NCBI GenBank assembly: GCA_040220455.1
Contig: JAVJUS010000094.1
Span: forward strand, 62,001-126,000
Length of the DNA stretch: 64,000 bases
From: JAVJUS01 sp040220455
GTDB lineage: Bacteria > Pseudomonadota > Alphaproteobacteria > DSM-16000 > Inquilinaceae
Reading direction: 5' to 3'
Shown: positions 53,953-62,623 of the stretch, piece by piece
Layout: each line of letters opens with the position of its first letter
How positions within the stretch are numbered: the stretch's first letter is position 1
Program-made: the position numbers and the translations under genes
The notes under the pieces: model-generated
Seen by the model: the letters and a program-made list of their open reading frames with translations, nothing else
Told to the model about the DNA's origin: nothing
The model's database searches: none

Positions 53953-54627
53953 TCAGTCGCCGTCCGGCGGAGGCTCCAGATGGGCGCGCAGGCCGTCGAA
54001 GACCGACTCGAACATGGGGCGCGTCAGCCGGCCGGTATTCGTGTTGTAGCGCGAGCAGTGATAGCTGTCGGCGAGCAGCAGCCCGCCGCCCAGCGCGTGG
54101 CGCGCGCCGTGGGCGAAGGAGTGCGCGGCCTGGCGCTCGCCGAGGGCGGCGAGAACCGCCTTGTGGGCCACCGCGCCCAGCGCCAGGACCGCGGCGAGGC
54201 GGGGCAGCCCGGCCAGCTCGCCGGCCAGGAAGTCGCGGCAGGCCTTGACCTCGGGGCCCGTGGGCTTGTTCTCGGGCGGCACGCAGCGCACCGCGTTGGT
54301 GATGCGGCAGTCGACCAGCGCGACGCCGTCGTCCGGACGGGCGGCGTAGGTGCCCCGGGCGAAGCCGTAGCCGATCAGCGTGGCGTAGAGCAGGTCGCCG
54401 GCGTAGTCGCCGGTGAAGGGGCGGCCCGTCTTGTTGGCGCCCTTGAGGCCGGGGGCAAGGCCGACCACCAGCAGACGCGCGTCGAGCGGGCCGAAGGAGG
54501 CCACGGGCGCGTTGTGGAAGTCGGGATAGATGGTCCGATTGTCGCGGCGGAACGCGACGAGGCGCGGGCAGCCGGGGCAGTCGCGCCCCGGCTGCGCCGG
54601 CGCCTCGGAGGCGACGGGAGCCGACAC
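53953..54627 (-). CDS. Uracil-DNA glycosylase, family 5 (UdgB type)
   Basis: This DNA repair enzyme removes uracil and some other deaminated bases. The GTG at 54627 gives 224 residues. An iron-sulfur cluster is suggested by CPGCP (Cys17/Cys20) with later Cys in DCRITNAVRCVPP. The catalytic loop is GLAPGLKGANKTGRPFTGD (about 55-73), the family 5 form. The C-terminal SYHCSRYNTNTGRL carries the second motif. It follows the NYN gene on the minus strand, 20 bases away, and converges with smpB. Confidence 0.88.
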   Translation of the reverse strand: MSAPVASEAPAQPGRDCPGCPRLVAFRRDNRTIYPDFHNAPVASFGPLDARLLVVGLAPGLKGANKTGRPFTGDYAGDLLYATLIGYGFARGTYAARPDDGVALVDCRITNAVRCVPPENKPTGPEVKACRDFLAGELAGLPRLAAVLALGAVAHKAVLAALGERQAAHSFAHGARHALGGGLLLADSYHCSRYNTNTGRLTRPMFESVFDGLRAHLEPPPDGD

Positions 54628-54647
54628 GGCCGGATCGTGGACCCGGC

Positions 54648-55301
54648 CTACTTGCCGCGCGGCCCGGCGTCGGCGGTCTCCATCTCGCTGTCGGCGAGAT
54701 CGCCGTCGTCGTCGACCGGATCGGTCGTCTCCCGCCCGGCGCCGCGCTCGGGCCGCTCGCCGCGGGCCACGTTGCGCTGGATGTGCGGCGCGAGGTCGAG
54801 CAGCTCGATGAAGTTGTCGGCCTGGCGGCGCAGCTCGTCGGCGATCATCGGCGGCTGGGACTTGATCGTGCTGATCACGGTGACCCGGACGCCGCGGCGC
54901 TGGATCGCGTCGACCAGGCGACGGAAGTCGCCGTCGCCGGAGAACAGCAGGATGTGGTCGGCCTTGTCGGCCATCTCCAGCGCGTCGATCGCGAGGTCGA
55001 TATCGACGCTGCCCTTGGTCTTCCGCCGGCCCTGGCTGTCCGTGTATTCCTTGATCGGCTTGGTGACCATCGTATAGCCGTTGTAGTCCAGCCAGTCGAT
55101 CAGCGGCCGGATCGGCGAATACTCCTGGTCCTCGAAAAGGGTCGTATAGTAGAAGGCGCGGATCAGCCGGCCCTTCTTGGCGAACAATTCGAGCAGGCGC
55201 TTGTAGTCGATATCGAATCCGAGCGAACGCGCGGCGCCGTACAGGTTGGCCCCGTCGATGAATAGCGCCAAGCGTTCTTCCTTGTAGAAAATCATCGTCA
55301 T
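54648..55301 (-). CDS. NYN-domain protein (LabA/DUF88 family, putative ribonuclease)
   Basis: The 217-residue protein begins MTMIFYKEERLALFIDGANL, with Asp16 the first catalytic acid of the PIN-like NYN fold. Others are in GSVDIDLAIDALEMAD (about 95-110) and LFSGDGDFRRLVDAIQRRG. The basic SQGRRKTKG loop could touch RNA. The last 45 residues are a disordered acidic tail. NYN proteins are thought to act as RNA nucleases; the target is unknown. It pairs with the uracil-DNA glycosylase gene on the same strand. Confidence 0.9.
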   Translation of the reverse strand: MTMIFYKEERLALFIDGANLYGAARSLGFDIDYKRLLELFAKKGRLIRAFYYTTLFEDQEYSPIRPLIDWLDYNGYTMVTKPIKEYTDSQGRRKTKGSVDIDLAIDALEMADKADHILLFSGDGDFRRLVDAIQRRGVRVTVISTIKSQPPMIADELRRQADNFIELLDLAPHIQRNVARGERPERGAGRETTDPVDDDGDLADSEMETADAGPRGK

Positions 55302-55627
55302 CTCTTTCCGGCGTCAGGTTTGAAACAGCGCAATAGGAACGGTGCACTACGTCGCAGGTAAACGCTCCGCATCGCGATGTCAATCGGCGAGGAGGAGCGA
55401 TTTCGGAATGGAGGAGGCGGTCGCGCTCAGGGCCGTCGACTAGGCGCTGACCGCCACCGGAAGGTTATTGGCGATACTGAATTCCGGCAATTCAACGCCC
55501 AATTGTATGTTTTTACGCCCGATCGCCCGCGCGGCGCCCCAGTGCCGCCGGCGGCCGCCTTGCGCGGGGTTCTGCGGGCCTCTATATTCCGACGCGTCCG
55601 GACGGATTTCATGGAGTCTATCGCTAA
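55302..55627. other. Divergent gap between the NYN gene and rpoZ
   Basis: The 326-base gap is AT-richer than its surroundings and contains the rpoZ promoter at its right end. An open frame of 104 codons from 55377 crosses it and runs into rpoZ, but has no family match and poor codon use, so it is not called. Confidence 0.5.
55560..55588 (+). promoter_or_regulatory. Probable sigma-70 promoter of rpoZ-rel
   Basis: TTGCGC at 55560-55565 and TATATT at 55583-55588 are 17 bases apart. Transcription would start near 55595, about 33 bases before the rpoZ ATG. Confidence 0.55.
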
Positions 55628-56170
55628 ATGGCGCGCGTTACGGTGGAAGATTGCGTCGAACGGGTTCCGAACCGGTTCGACCTGGTCATGATGGCGGCGC
55701 AGCGGGCCCGGGACATCTCGGCCGGCGCACAGCTCACGCTCGACCGCGACAACGACAAGAACCCGGTCGTCGCCTTGCGCGAGATCGCGGATCGTAACGT
55801 CGAGCCCGAGGCGCTGGAAGAGGCGCTGGTCCGCGTCCACCAGAAGCACGTCGAGACCGACGAGGCCGAGGAAGAGATCATCGAGCTCATGGCCGGCGAG
55901 GAGGATTGGCTGGCCAAGGGCGTCGAGCCGACCGGCGACGCCGAGATGCCGCCGGCCGAGGAAGGCGCCGCCGAGGATGCCGGGAGCGAAGCCGGCGCCG
56001 AGGGCGCCGACACGGCCGTGACCGGCGAGGAAGCCGGCGACGACGCGAGCGATCCGATGGACGAGCTCGCCCGCCGCCTCGACGAGGAGCTCGACATCGG
56101 CGGCGATCTCGACGAGGGCGAAGGTGTCGGCGGCGAGGGCGCCGGCGGCGAGGACGACGGCACCGCCTGA
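55628..56170 (+). CDS. rpoZ: RNA polymerase omega subunit
   Basis: Omega supports assembly of RNA polymerase and, in Proteobacteria, forms part of a ppGpp-binding site. The conserved core is at 1-70: MARVTVEDCVERVPNRFDLV, MMAAQRARDIS, NPVVALREIAD. The protein has 180 residues, about twice the E. coli length. The extra C-terminal 100 residues are strongly acidic and Gly/Ala-rich (repeats of GDxxEG and AGxEG type), probably disordered. The rel gene follows after 102 bases. Confidence 0.95.
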   Translation: MARVTVEDCVERVPNRFDLVMMAAQRARDISAGAQLTLDRDNDKNPVVALREIADRNVEPEALEEALVRVHQKHVETDEAEEEIIELMAGEEDWLAKGVEPTGDAEMPPAEEGAAEDAGSEAGAEGADTAVTGEEAGDDASDPMDELARRLDEELDIGGDLDEGEGVGGEGAGGEDDGTA

Positions 56171-56272
56171 TCCGGCAGTGCACGGCGAAGGACACGGCCG
56201 CAGCGCCGTGGATCGGGCGGCCCGCCGCCGATCCGCGCGCCGGCGGTCGACGGCACCGGAGGCGCCAGGCGG

Positions 56273-58432
56273 ATGATCCGCCAATACGAACTCGTCGAAC
56301 GCGTCAAGGCCTACGACCCGGAGGCCGACGAGGACCTGATCAATCGGGCCTACGTCTATTCCTTCAAGGCACACGGCGCGCAGCGCCGCGCCTCCGGCGA
56401 CCCGTATTTCCTGCATCCGCTCGAGGTCGCCGGCATCCTCGCCGACATGAAGCTCGACACGGGCTCGATCGTCACTGGCCTGTTGCACGACACGGTCGAG
56501 GACACGGTCGCCACGCTGGAGGATCTGGAGACCCAGTTCGGGCCGGAAATCCGCGACCTGGTCGACGGCGTCACCAAGCTTTCCAAGCTCGAGCTGCAGA
56601 GCGACCATTCCAAGCAGGCGGAGAATTTCCGCAAGCTGGTCCTGGCGATGTCGAAGGATATCCGCGTCCTTCTGGTCAAGCTGGCCGACCGGCTGCACAA
56701 CATGCGCACGCTCGACGCCATCCCTCAGGTCGAGAAGCGCCAGCGCATCGCCCGCGAGACGCTGGAGATCTACGCTCCGCTCGCCGAGCGCATCGGCATG
56801 CACGAGATGAAGGACGAGCTGGAGGACATCGCCTTCGCTCACCTGCATCCCGACGCGCGCAACAGCATCGTCGCCCGGCTCGCCTATCTGCGCCAGGAAA
56901 GCGGCGACCTGGTCAAGGACACACTGGCCGAGCTGGAGGGTGTGCTGCGCGAAGGCGGGCTGGCCACCGCCACGGTGACGGGCCGGGAAAAGCGGCCCTA
57001 TTCGATCTGGCGCAAGATGCAGCACAAGTCCGTGGCGTTCGAGCTGCTCGCGGACATCATGGCCTTCCGCATCCTGGTCGACGACGTGGGCGAGTGCTAC
57101 CAGGCGCTGGGCTGCATCCACGGCCGGTACAAGTCGCTGCCCGGCCGCTTCAAGGACTATATCTCCACGCCCAAGCCGAACGGCTACCAGTCGCTGCACA
57201 CGGGCGTGATCGGCCCCTTGCAGCAGCGCGTCGAGATCCAGATCCGCACGCGCGAGATGCACGAGGTGGCCGAGCTGGGCGTGGCCGCCCACTGGGCCTA
57301 CAAGCAGATCGGCGGCGGCCGCGTCGATGGGCCGCAGTACCGCTGGCTGCGCGAGCTGCTGGAGATCCTGGAGCACGCCCAGCGCCCGGAGGAGTTCCTG
57401 GAGCACACCAAGCTGGCGCTGTTCCAGGACCAGGTCTTCTGCTTCACGCCAAAGGGCATGCTGATCGCCCTGCCGCGCGGCGCGACGCCGGTCGACTTCG
57501 CCTACGCGGTCCATTCGGAGGTCGGCGACACCTGCGTCGGCGCCAAGGTCAACGGCCGGCTGGTCCAGCTCCGCCAGGCGCTGGAGAACGGCGACCAGGT
57601 CGAGGTGCTGACGTCGAAGACCTCGACGCCCTCGCCGGAGTGGGAGCGCTTCGTCGTCACCGGCAAGGCGCGCGCCCGCATCCGCCGCCTGATCCGTCAG
57701 AAGAAGCGCCAGCAATACGCCGAGCTCGGCCGCGCCATCCTGCAGAAGCTGTTCCGGCAGGAAGGCTACGACTTCACCGAAAAGGCGGTGGAGGGCGTGG
57801 TCAAGACCTTCCAGCAGGCCTCGGTGGAGGACGTCTACGCCAATGTCGGCTCGGGCGTGACGCCGGCGCGCGACGTCTTCAACGCGGTCTTCCCGGGCCA
57901 TCGCGCGGCCGTCGCCAAGGACAAGGACGACAAGGTCGTCCCGCTGGCCAAGGCGCGCCAGCGCCAGGCGCGCGAGCAGACGGGGGCGGTGCCGATCCGC
58001 GGCCTGATCCCGGGCATGGCGGTCCACTACGCGCGCTGCTGCCACCCGATCCCGGGCGACCGGATCGTCGGCATCGTGACCACCGGCAAGGGCGTGACGA
58101 TCCACACGATCGACTGCGAGACGCTGGAGAGCTTCTACGACTCACCGGAGCGCTGGCTCGACGTCGCGTGGGACGACGAGGCGGCGGAGGAGCATACAGG
58201 CAGGCTGCATGCGGTCATCGCCAACGAGCCGGGCAGCCTCGGCACGCTGTCGACCGTGATCGGCAAGAACGGCGGCAACATCACCAATCTCAAGATCACC
58301 AGCCGGTCGACCGACTTCTTCGAGATGCTGATCGACATCGATGTCCAGGACCTCAAGCATCTGTCCAACATCATCGCCGCGCTGCGCGCGACCCCGGTGA
58401 TCAGCGCGGTCGAGCGGGCGCGCAGCGGGTGA
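56273..58432 (+). CDS. Bifunctional (p)ppGpp synthetase/hydrolase (Rel/SpoT)
   Basis: The 719-residue enzyme makes and breaks the stringent-response signal. The hydrolase HD site is intact: FLHPLEVAGILAD, GLLHDTVEDT (about 65-74), and LADRLHNMRT. The synthetase shows GREKRPYSIWRKMQHKSV and the ATP/GDP-binding STPKPNGYQSLHTGVIGP. A TGS domain (FCFTPKGMLIALPRGATPVD) and a C-terminal ACT domain (HAVIANEPGSLGTLSTVIGK) follow. Alphaproteobacteria usually have this single long Rel/SpoT. It is preceded by rpoZ and followed by acpS. Confidence 0.96.
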   Translation: MIRQYELVERVKAYDPEADEDLINRAYVYSFKAHGAQRRASGDPYFLHPLEVAGILADMKLDTGSIVTGLLHDTVEDTVATLEDLETQFGPEIRDLVDGVTKLSKLELQSDHSKQAENFRKLVLAMSKDIRVLLVKLADRLHNMRTLDAIPQVEKRQRIARETLEIYAPLAERIGMHEMKDELEDIAFAHLHPDARNSIVARLAYLRQESGDLVKDTLAELEGVLREGGLATATVTGREKRPYSIWRKMQHKSVAFELLADIMAFRILVDDVGECYQALGCIHGRYKSLPGRFKDYISTPKPNGYQSLHTGVIGPLQQRVEIQIRTREMHEVAELGVAAHWAYKQIGGGRVDGPQYRWLRELLEILEHAQRPEEFLEHTKLALFQDQVFCFTPKGMLIALPRGATPVDFAYAVHSEVGDTCVGAKVNGRLVQLRQALENGDQVEVLTSKTSTPSPEWERFVVTGKARARIRRLIRQKKRQQYAELGRAILQKLFRQEGYDFTEKAVEGVVKTFQQASVEDVYANVGSGVTPARDVFNAVFPGHRAAVAKDKDDKVVPLAKARQRQAREQTGAVPIRGLIPGMAVHYARCCHPIPGDRIVGIVTTGKGVTIHTIDCETLESFYDSPERWLDVAWDDEAAEEHTGRLHAVIANEPGSLGTLSTVIGKNGGNITNLKITSRSTDFFEMLIDIDVQDLKHLSNIIAALRATPVISAVERARSG

Positions 58433-58481
58433 CGGCGGGCGCGACCATCCGTCGATTCGGGACAGACCCGCGGGGCGCGCG

Positions 58482-58907
58482 ATGATCATCGGCATCGGCA
58501 ACGACCTGATCGACATCCGCCGGGTCGAGCGCACGCTCGAGCGCTACGGCGAGCGGTTCACCGGGCGCTGCTTCACCGAGATGGAGCAGCGCAAATCGGA
58601 CCGCCGGCGCCTGCGCGCGGCCAGCTACGCCAAGCGCTTCGCCGCCAAGGAGGCGTGCTCCAAGGCGCTCGGCACCGGCCTGCGCCAGGGCGTCTTCTGG
58701 CGCGACATGGGCGTGGCGAACCTGCCCTCGGGACAGCCCACCATGGTGCTGACCGGCGGCGCCGCGGACCGGCTGGCGGCGATCACGCCCGTCGGCATGC
58801 AGGCCGTCATCCACCTGACGATCACCGACGACTTTCCGCTGGCCCAGGCGATCGTCGTCATCTCCGCGGTGCCGGCGGGCGATCCCGCGGCCCCAGGCGG
58901 GGGTTGA
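58482..58907 (+). CDS. acpS: Holo-[acyl-carrier-protein] synthase AcpS
   Basis: AcpS moves the phosphopantetheine arm from coenzyme A to acyl carrier protein. The 141-residue protein has IIGIGNDLIDIRRVE with the metal-binding Asp8, and YAKRFAAKEACSKALGTG with the Glu near residue 58. In relatives pyrE and pdxJ often lie between rel and acpS; here the gap is only 49 bases. lepB follows. Confidence 0.95.
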   Translation: MIIGIGNDLIDIRRVERTLERYGERFTGRCFTEMEQRKSDRRRLRAASYAKRFAAKEACSKALGTGLRQGVFWRDMGVANLPSGQPTMVLTGGAADRLAAITPVGMQAVIHLTITDDFPLAQAIVVISAVPAGDPAAPGGG

Positions 58908-58932
58908 TTTCGAGCCCGCTAGGGTCGATACA
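58904..58932 (+). promoter_or_regulatory. Possible promoter of lepB-rnc-era
   Basis: TTGATT at 58904-58909 and GATACA at 58927-58932 are 17 bases apart, beginning at the acpS stop codon and ending 44 bases before lepB. A weak -10 box. Confidence 0.35.
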
Positions 58933-58976
58933 GTCACCCCTCGCGGCGGCCCGCCCGCCGAATTCCGGAAGCCCCC

Positions 58977-59735
58977 ATGGCGCGAACCGACTACCGCATG
59001 GCCAGCCGCAAATCCGAAGGCCTCGGCGAGACCATCCGCACGGTGCTCTACGCCGTGCTGATCGCGCTGGTCGTGCGCACCTTCGCCTACGAGCCGTTCA
59101 ACATCCCCTCGGGGTCGATGATGCCGACCCTGCTGGAGGGCGACTATCTCTTCGTGTCGAAGTTCAGCTACGGCTACAGCTTCCACACGCTGACCTTCGG
59201 CGTGCCGCTGTTCGACGGTCGCGTCTTCGGCGACGAGCCCGACCGGGGCGACGTCGTCGTCTTCCGCCTGCCGAGCGACCCCTCGACCGACTACATCAAG
59301 CGGGTCATCGGGCTGCCCGGCGATCGCGTGCAGGTGCGCGAGGGCCGGCTCTACATCAATGGCGAAATGGTCGAGCGCGAGGAGGTGCCGGCCTTCGTCG
59401 CGACCGGCCCGGGCGGGCGTACGCGCGAGATCACGCAGTATGTCGAGACGCTGCCGGGCGGCCGCGAGCACCGCATCCTGGAGTCGAGCGACAACGGCTT
59501 CCTCGACAACACCGATGTCTACGAGGTGCCAGAGGGGCACTTCTTCGCCATGGGCGACAACCGGGATTCCAGCCAGGACAGCCGGGTGTTGAGCCAGGTC
59601 GGCTACATCCCGATGGAGAACCTGGTCGGCCGGGCGGAGTTCCTGTGGTTCAGCCTGGACGACGCGCGCTTCTGGCAGATCTGGAAATGGCCCACGAGCC
59701 TGCGGTTCTCGCGCCTGTTCACCGGCGTCGAATGA
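58977..59735 (+). CDS. lepB: Signal peptidase I LepB
   Basis: LepB removes signal peptides from exported proteins at the outer face of the inner membrane. The 252-residue protein has one N-terminal membrane helix (TVLYAVLIALVVRTF). The catalytic Ser lies in FNIPSGSMMPTLLEGDYLFV, and the general base Lys in DYIKRVIGLPGDRVQV. GDNRDSSQDSR is box E. The C-terminus overlaps rnc by 4 bases (ATGA). Confidence 0.96.
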   Translation: MARTDYRMASRKSEGLGETIRTVLYAVLIALVVRTFAYEPFNIPSGSMMPTLLEGDYLFVSKFSYGYSFHTLTFGVPLFDGRVFGDEPDRGDVVVFRLPSDPSTDYIKRVIGLPGDRVQVREGRLYINGEMVEREEVPAFVATGPGGRTREITQYVETLPGGREHRILESSDNGFLDNTDVYEVPEGHFFAMGDNRDSSQDSRVLSQVGYIPMENLVGRAEFLWFSLDDARFWQIWKWPTSLRFSRLFTGVE

Positions 59736-60439
59736 GCGAAGACGATCGCGCCGAGCGTGCCGCCGACGCGCTCGCCGCGGCCATCGGCCACCGCTTCGCC
59801 GACCCCCAGCGCCTGCGCGAGGCGCTGACCCACCCCTCGATCAATCCGGAGCACCGGGGCGAGGCGTCCTTCGGCTACGAGCGGCTGGAGTTCCTGGGCG
59901 ACCGGGTGCTGGGCCTCGTGATCGCCGAATGGCTGCTCGAGCGGTTCCCCGACGAGCACGAAGGCGAGCTGGCGCGCCGCCACGTCTCCCTGGTTCGGCG
60001 CGAGACCCTGGCCGAGGTCGCCACCGAGATGGATCTCGGCCGCCACCTGTTCCTGTCGAGCGGCGAGGAGGGCTCGGGCGGGCGCGCCAACGAGGCGATC
60101 CTGGCCGACGCCTGCGAGGCGCTGATCGGCGCGGTCTATCTCGATGCGGGGCTGGAGGCGGTCCGTCGGTTCATCCGCACCGCCTGGGCCGGGGCGGTGG
60201 AGCGCGATATCCGCCCGCCCCAGGACGCCAAGACCAAGCTGCAGGAATGGGCCCAGGCCCGAGGCCTGCCGCTGCCCCGGTACGAGACGATCGGTCGCAC
60301 CGGGCCGGACCACCAGCCGGAATTCCAGGTCCGCCTGACGCTCGCCGGCCATGACCCGGAGACGGCGTCGGGCGCGTCCAAGCGGGAGGCGGCCAAGCGC
60401 GCCGCGACGGCGCTGCTGGCCCGTCTGGATCTGTCGTGA
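59732..60439 (+). CDS. rnc: Ribonuclease III
   Basis: RNase III cleaves double-stranded RNA in rRNA precursors and regulatory RNAs. The 235-residue protein has the signature ERLEFLGDRVLGLVIAEWLL and the second acidic site NEAILADACEALIGAVYLDA. A C-terminal double-stranded RNA-binding domain runs from DAKTKLQEWAQARGLPLP to the end. It sits between lepB and era, overlapping each by 4 bases, as in most Proteobacteria. Confidence 0.96.
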   Translation: MSEDDRAERAADALAAAIGHRFADPQRLREALTHPSINPEHRGEASFGYERLEFLGDRVLGLVIAEWLLERFPDEHEGELARRHVSLVRRETLAEVATEMDLGRHLFLSSGEEGSGGRANEAILADACEALIGAVYLDAGLEAVRRFIRTAWAGAVERDIRPPQDAKTKLQEWAQARGLPLPRYETIGRTGPDHQPEFQVRLTLAGHDPETASGASKREAAKRAATALLARLDLS

Positions 60440-61410
60440 CGGCGGCCGACGAGCGCCAGGGCGCGGGCGGGGAGGCGACGGGTCCGTCCGGCCCGGCTGG
60501 AGACGTCGGCGTCGAACGAGGCCGCTGCGGCTTCGTCGCCCTGGTGGGCGCGCCCAATGCCGGCAAGTCGACGCTGCTCAACACCCTGGTCGGCACCAAG
60601 GTCGCGATCGTCACGCCCAAGGTGCAGACGACGCGGACGCGCATGCTCGGCATCACGATCGAGGGGGCGAGCCAACTCGTCTTCGTCGACACCCCCGGCA
60701 TCTTCGAGCCGAAGCGACGGCTCGAGCGCTCGATGGTCTCGGCCGCCTGGGCCGGGGCGCAGGACGCGGACATCGTCGGCCTGCTGGTCGACGCCTCGGC
60801 GGGCAAGCCGCGCGACGACGTGCTGGCGATCGTCGATCGCCTGGCGGCCTCGGGCCGGCCGGCCTTCCTGATCCTCAACAAGATCGACCGGGTCCGCCGC
60901 GACCGGCTGCTGCTGCTCGCCGACACGCTGGACAAGCGCGGGCGGTTCGAGCGGGTCTTCATGATCTCCGCATTGACCGGCGACGGGGTGCCGGACATGC
61001 GCGCCTGGCTCGCCGGGCGGGTCGCCGAGGGCCCCTGGCTCTATCCGGAGGACCAGATATCCGACATGCCGATGCGCCTCGCGGCGGCCGAGATCACGCG
61101 CGAGAAGCTGTTCCTGTCGCTGCACGAGGAACTGCCCTACTCGGTAACGGTGGAGACCGAGGCCTGGGAGGCGTTCGACAACGGCAGCGTCAAGATCAAC
61201 CAGGTGATCTATGTCCAGCGCGACAGCCAGAAGGCGATCGTGCTCGGCCGCGGCGGCCGGATGATCAAGCGCATCGGGGAGACCGCGCGCCGGGAACTGG
61301 AGGATATCCTGGAGCAGCGGGTCCATCTCTCGCTCTACGTGAAAGTGCGGGAGAACTGGGTCGAGGATCCGGAACGCTATCGCGAGTGGGGGCTCGACTA
61401 TCGCGCCTGA
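60436..61410 (+). CDS. era: GTPase Era
   Basis: Era is a 16S rRNA-binding GTPase needed for 30S maturation. It starts with GTG at 60436 and has 324 residues, including an N-terminal extension of about 30. GTPase motifs are GAPNAGKSTL, DTPGIF, NKID and SALTG. The C-terminal KH domain has VIYVQRDSQKAIVLGRGGRM and IKRIGETARRELE. recO, the usual next gene in relatives, is not present; a CHAP-domain lipoprotein follows. Confidence 0.96.
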   Translation: MTAADERQGAGGEATGPSGPAGDVGVERGRCGFVALVGAPNAGKSTLLNTLVGTKVAIVTPKVQTTRTRMLGITIEGASQLVFVDTPGIFEPKRRLERSMVSAAWAGAQDADIVGLLVDASAGKPRDDVLAIVDRLAASGRPAFLILNKIDRVRRDRLLLLADTLDKRGRFERVFMISALTGDGVPDMRAWLAGRVAEGPWLYPEDQISDMPMRLAAAEITREKLFLSLHEELPYSVTVETEAWEAFDNGSVKINQVIYVQRDSQKAIVLGRGGRMIKRIGETARRELEDILEQRVHLSLYVKVRENWVEDPERYREWGLDYRA

Positions 61411-61544
61411 CGGTTGATATGGGCGAACCGATTTAATCCGCCGCGCGCCGATCCCTTTACCCTAAGCGTACTTGCTATCACCGAATGCCACATTGACGCC
61501 ATTTTCGGGGTTGGCGACCGCACCTCTTCGTGATACCCGACCCG

Positions 61545-61558
61545 CTTCGTTAACGAAG
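61545..61558. repeat. 14-base palindrome in the leader of the CHAP gene
   Basis: CTTCGTTAACGAAG is a perfect palindrome. It overlaps a second possible pairing of CCTCTTCG (61523-61530) with CGAAGAGG (61554-61561), which would reach into the ribosome binding site AGGAGAGGGG before the ATG at 61573. Confidence 0.5.
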
Positions 61559-61572
61559 AGGAGAGGGGCGTC

Positions 61573-62178
61573 ATGCGGTCGCATAACCGGCGGACTGGTC
61601 GACGTGTCGGACTTCTCGCCGCCTCGATGGCGGCTCTGGCCCTGGCGGCGTGCGCCGGGCCGAAAGAGGACGGTCTCACGGCGGTCAATCCGCATCCCGA
61701 AGCGACCGGGCAACCCCATCCCGAATTCGTGCGCAAGGTCGCGCTCAAGCAGCGCGACGACGAGCGCTGGTCCTGCGTCCCCTTCGCGCGAGAGCTTTCC
61801 GGCATCTCCCTGCGCGGCGACGCCTGGGTCTGGTGGGACAAGGCGGCCCATGCCGGCTACGCCCGCGGCCGGTCGCCGCGCGAAGGGGCGGTCATGGTGT
61901 TCTCCAGGACCTCTCGCCTGACCCGGGGGCATCTCTCCGTCGTTTCCGCCGTGCTGGGCCCGCGCGAGGTCCTGGTCGACCATGCCAACTGGGGCGACAC
62001 CTACGCGACGCGGGGTCAGCAATACTGGGGCGTGCGGGTGATCGACGTCTCCAAGGCCAACGACTGGAGCGCGGTGCGCGTCTGGTGGGCACCCGGCGAC
62101 GTCATGGGCAGCCGGGTCTACGCCGTCCAGGGCTTCATCTACAACGACCTGACCGTCGCCCAGAACACCGTCGAGTAA
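61573..62178 (+). CDS. CHAP-domain lipoprotein (putative peptidoglycan amidase)
   Basis: The 201-residue protein begins MRSHNRRTGRRVGLLAASMA with a lipobox LAACAG, so it is probably lipidated and held in the envelope. The CHAP domain has the catalytic Cys in WSCVPFARELSGI and the His in RGHLSVVSAV, with WVWWDKAAHAGY and DHANWGDTYATRGQ completing the fold. CHAP proteins cleave amide bonds in peptidoglycan peptides. It follows era after 162 bases and converges with the HIU hydrolase gene. A regulatory leader is possible. Confidence 0.87.
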   Translation: MRSHNRRTGRRVGLLAASMAALALAACAGPKEDGLTAVNPHPEATGQPHPEFVRKVALKQRDDERWSCVPFARELSGISLRGDAWVWWDKAAHAGYARGRSPREGAVMVFSRTSRLTRGHLSVVSAVLGPREVLVDHANWGDTYATRGQQYWGVRVIDVSKANDWSAVRVWWAPGDVMGSRVYAVQGFIYNDLTVAQNTVE

Positions 62179-62199
62179 GCGCGGAAAGCCCTTCGGGCC

Positions 62200-62559
62200 T
62201 CAGCTTCCGCGATAGGTGGTGTAGGACCACGGGCTGACGAGCAGCGGCACGTGGTAGTGCACGGCCGCGTCGGCGATGGCGAAGCGCACCGGCACCTCGT
62301 CGAGGAAGGGCGGGTCGGGCAGGGCGAGTCCGAGCCCCGCGAAATAGGCCCCGACGGCGAAGACCAGCTCGTAGCGCGCGGCGACGAAGTCGGGCCCCTC
62401 GACGAGCGGGCCGTCGCCGCGCCCGTCGGCATTGGTCACGATCTCCCGCACCGGATCGTAGCGCCCGCTGACCGGGTCGCGGCGCGACAGCCGGACGGCA
62501 AGGCCGGCGGCCGGCCGGCCGTTGGCGGTGTCGAGGACATGGGTCGTCAGGCGTCCCAT
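62200..62559 (-). CDS. 5-hydroxyisourate hydrolase (transthyretin-like)
   Basis: The enzyme opens 5-hydroxyisourate to OHCU in urate breakdown. The 119-residue protein has the transthyretin-related fold with THVLDTANGRPAAGLAV at the start, RYDPVREIVTNADGRGDGPL in the middle, and the family-defining C-terminal YRGS. It has no signal peptide, so it is cytosolic. OHCU decarboxylase follows upstream on the same strand, 64 bases away. Confidence 0.95.
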   Translation of the reverse strand: MGRLTTHVLDTANGRPAAGLAVRLSRRDPVSGRYDPVREIVTNADGRGDGPLVEGPDFVAARYELVFAVGAYFAGLGLALPDPPFLDEVPVRFAIADAAVHYHVPLLVSPWSYTTYRGS

Positions 62560-62623
62560 CGGTATCTCCTGGCGTTTCGGCGGGGGCTGGTCGGCGCGGC
62601 GGCGGGACGTGTTCGAACGGCGA

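Noticed and set aside
55377..55691. 104-codon open frame before rpoZ
   Set aside because: It overlaps rpoZ in another frame, has no recognisable features and lies across the rpoZ promoter.
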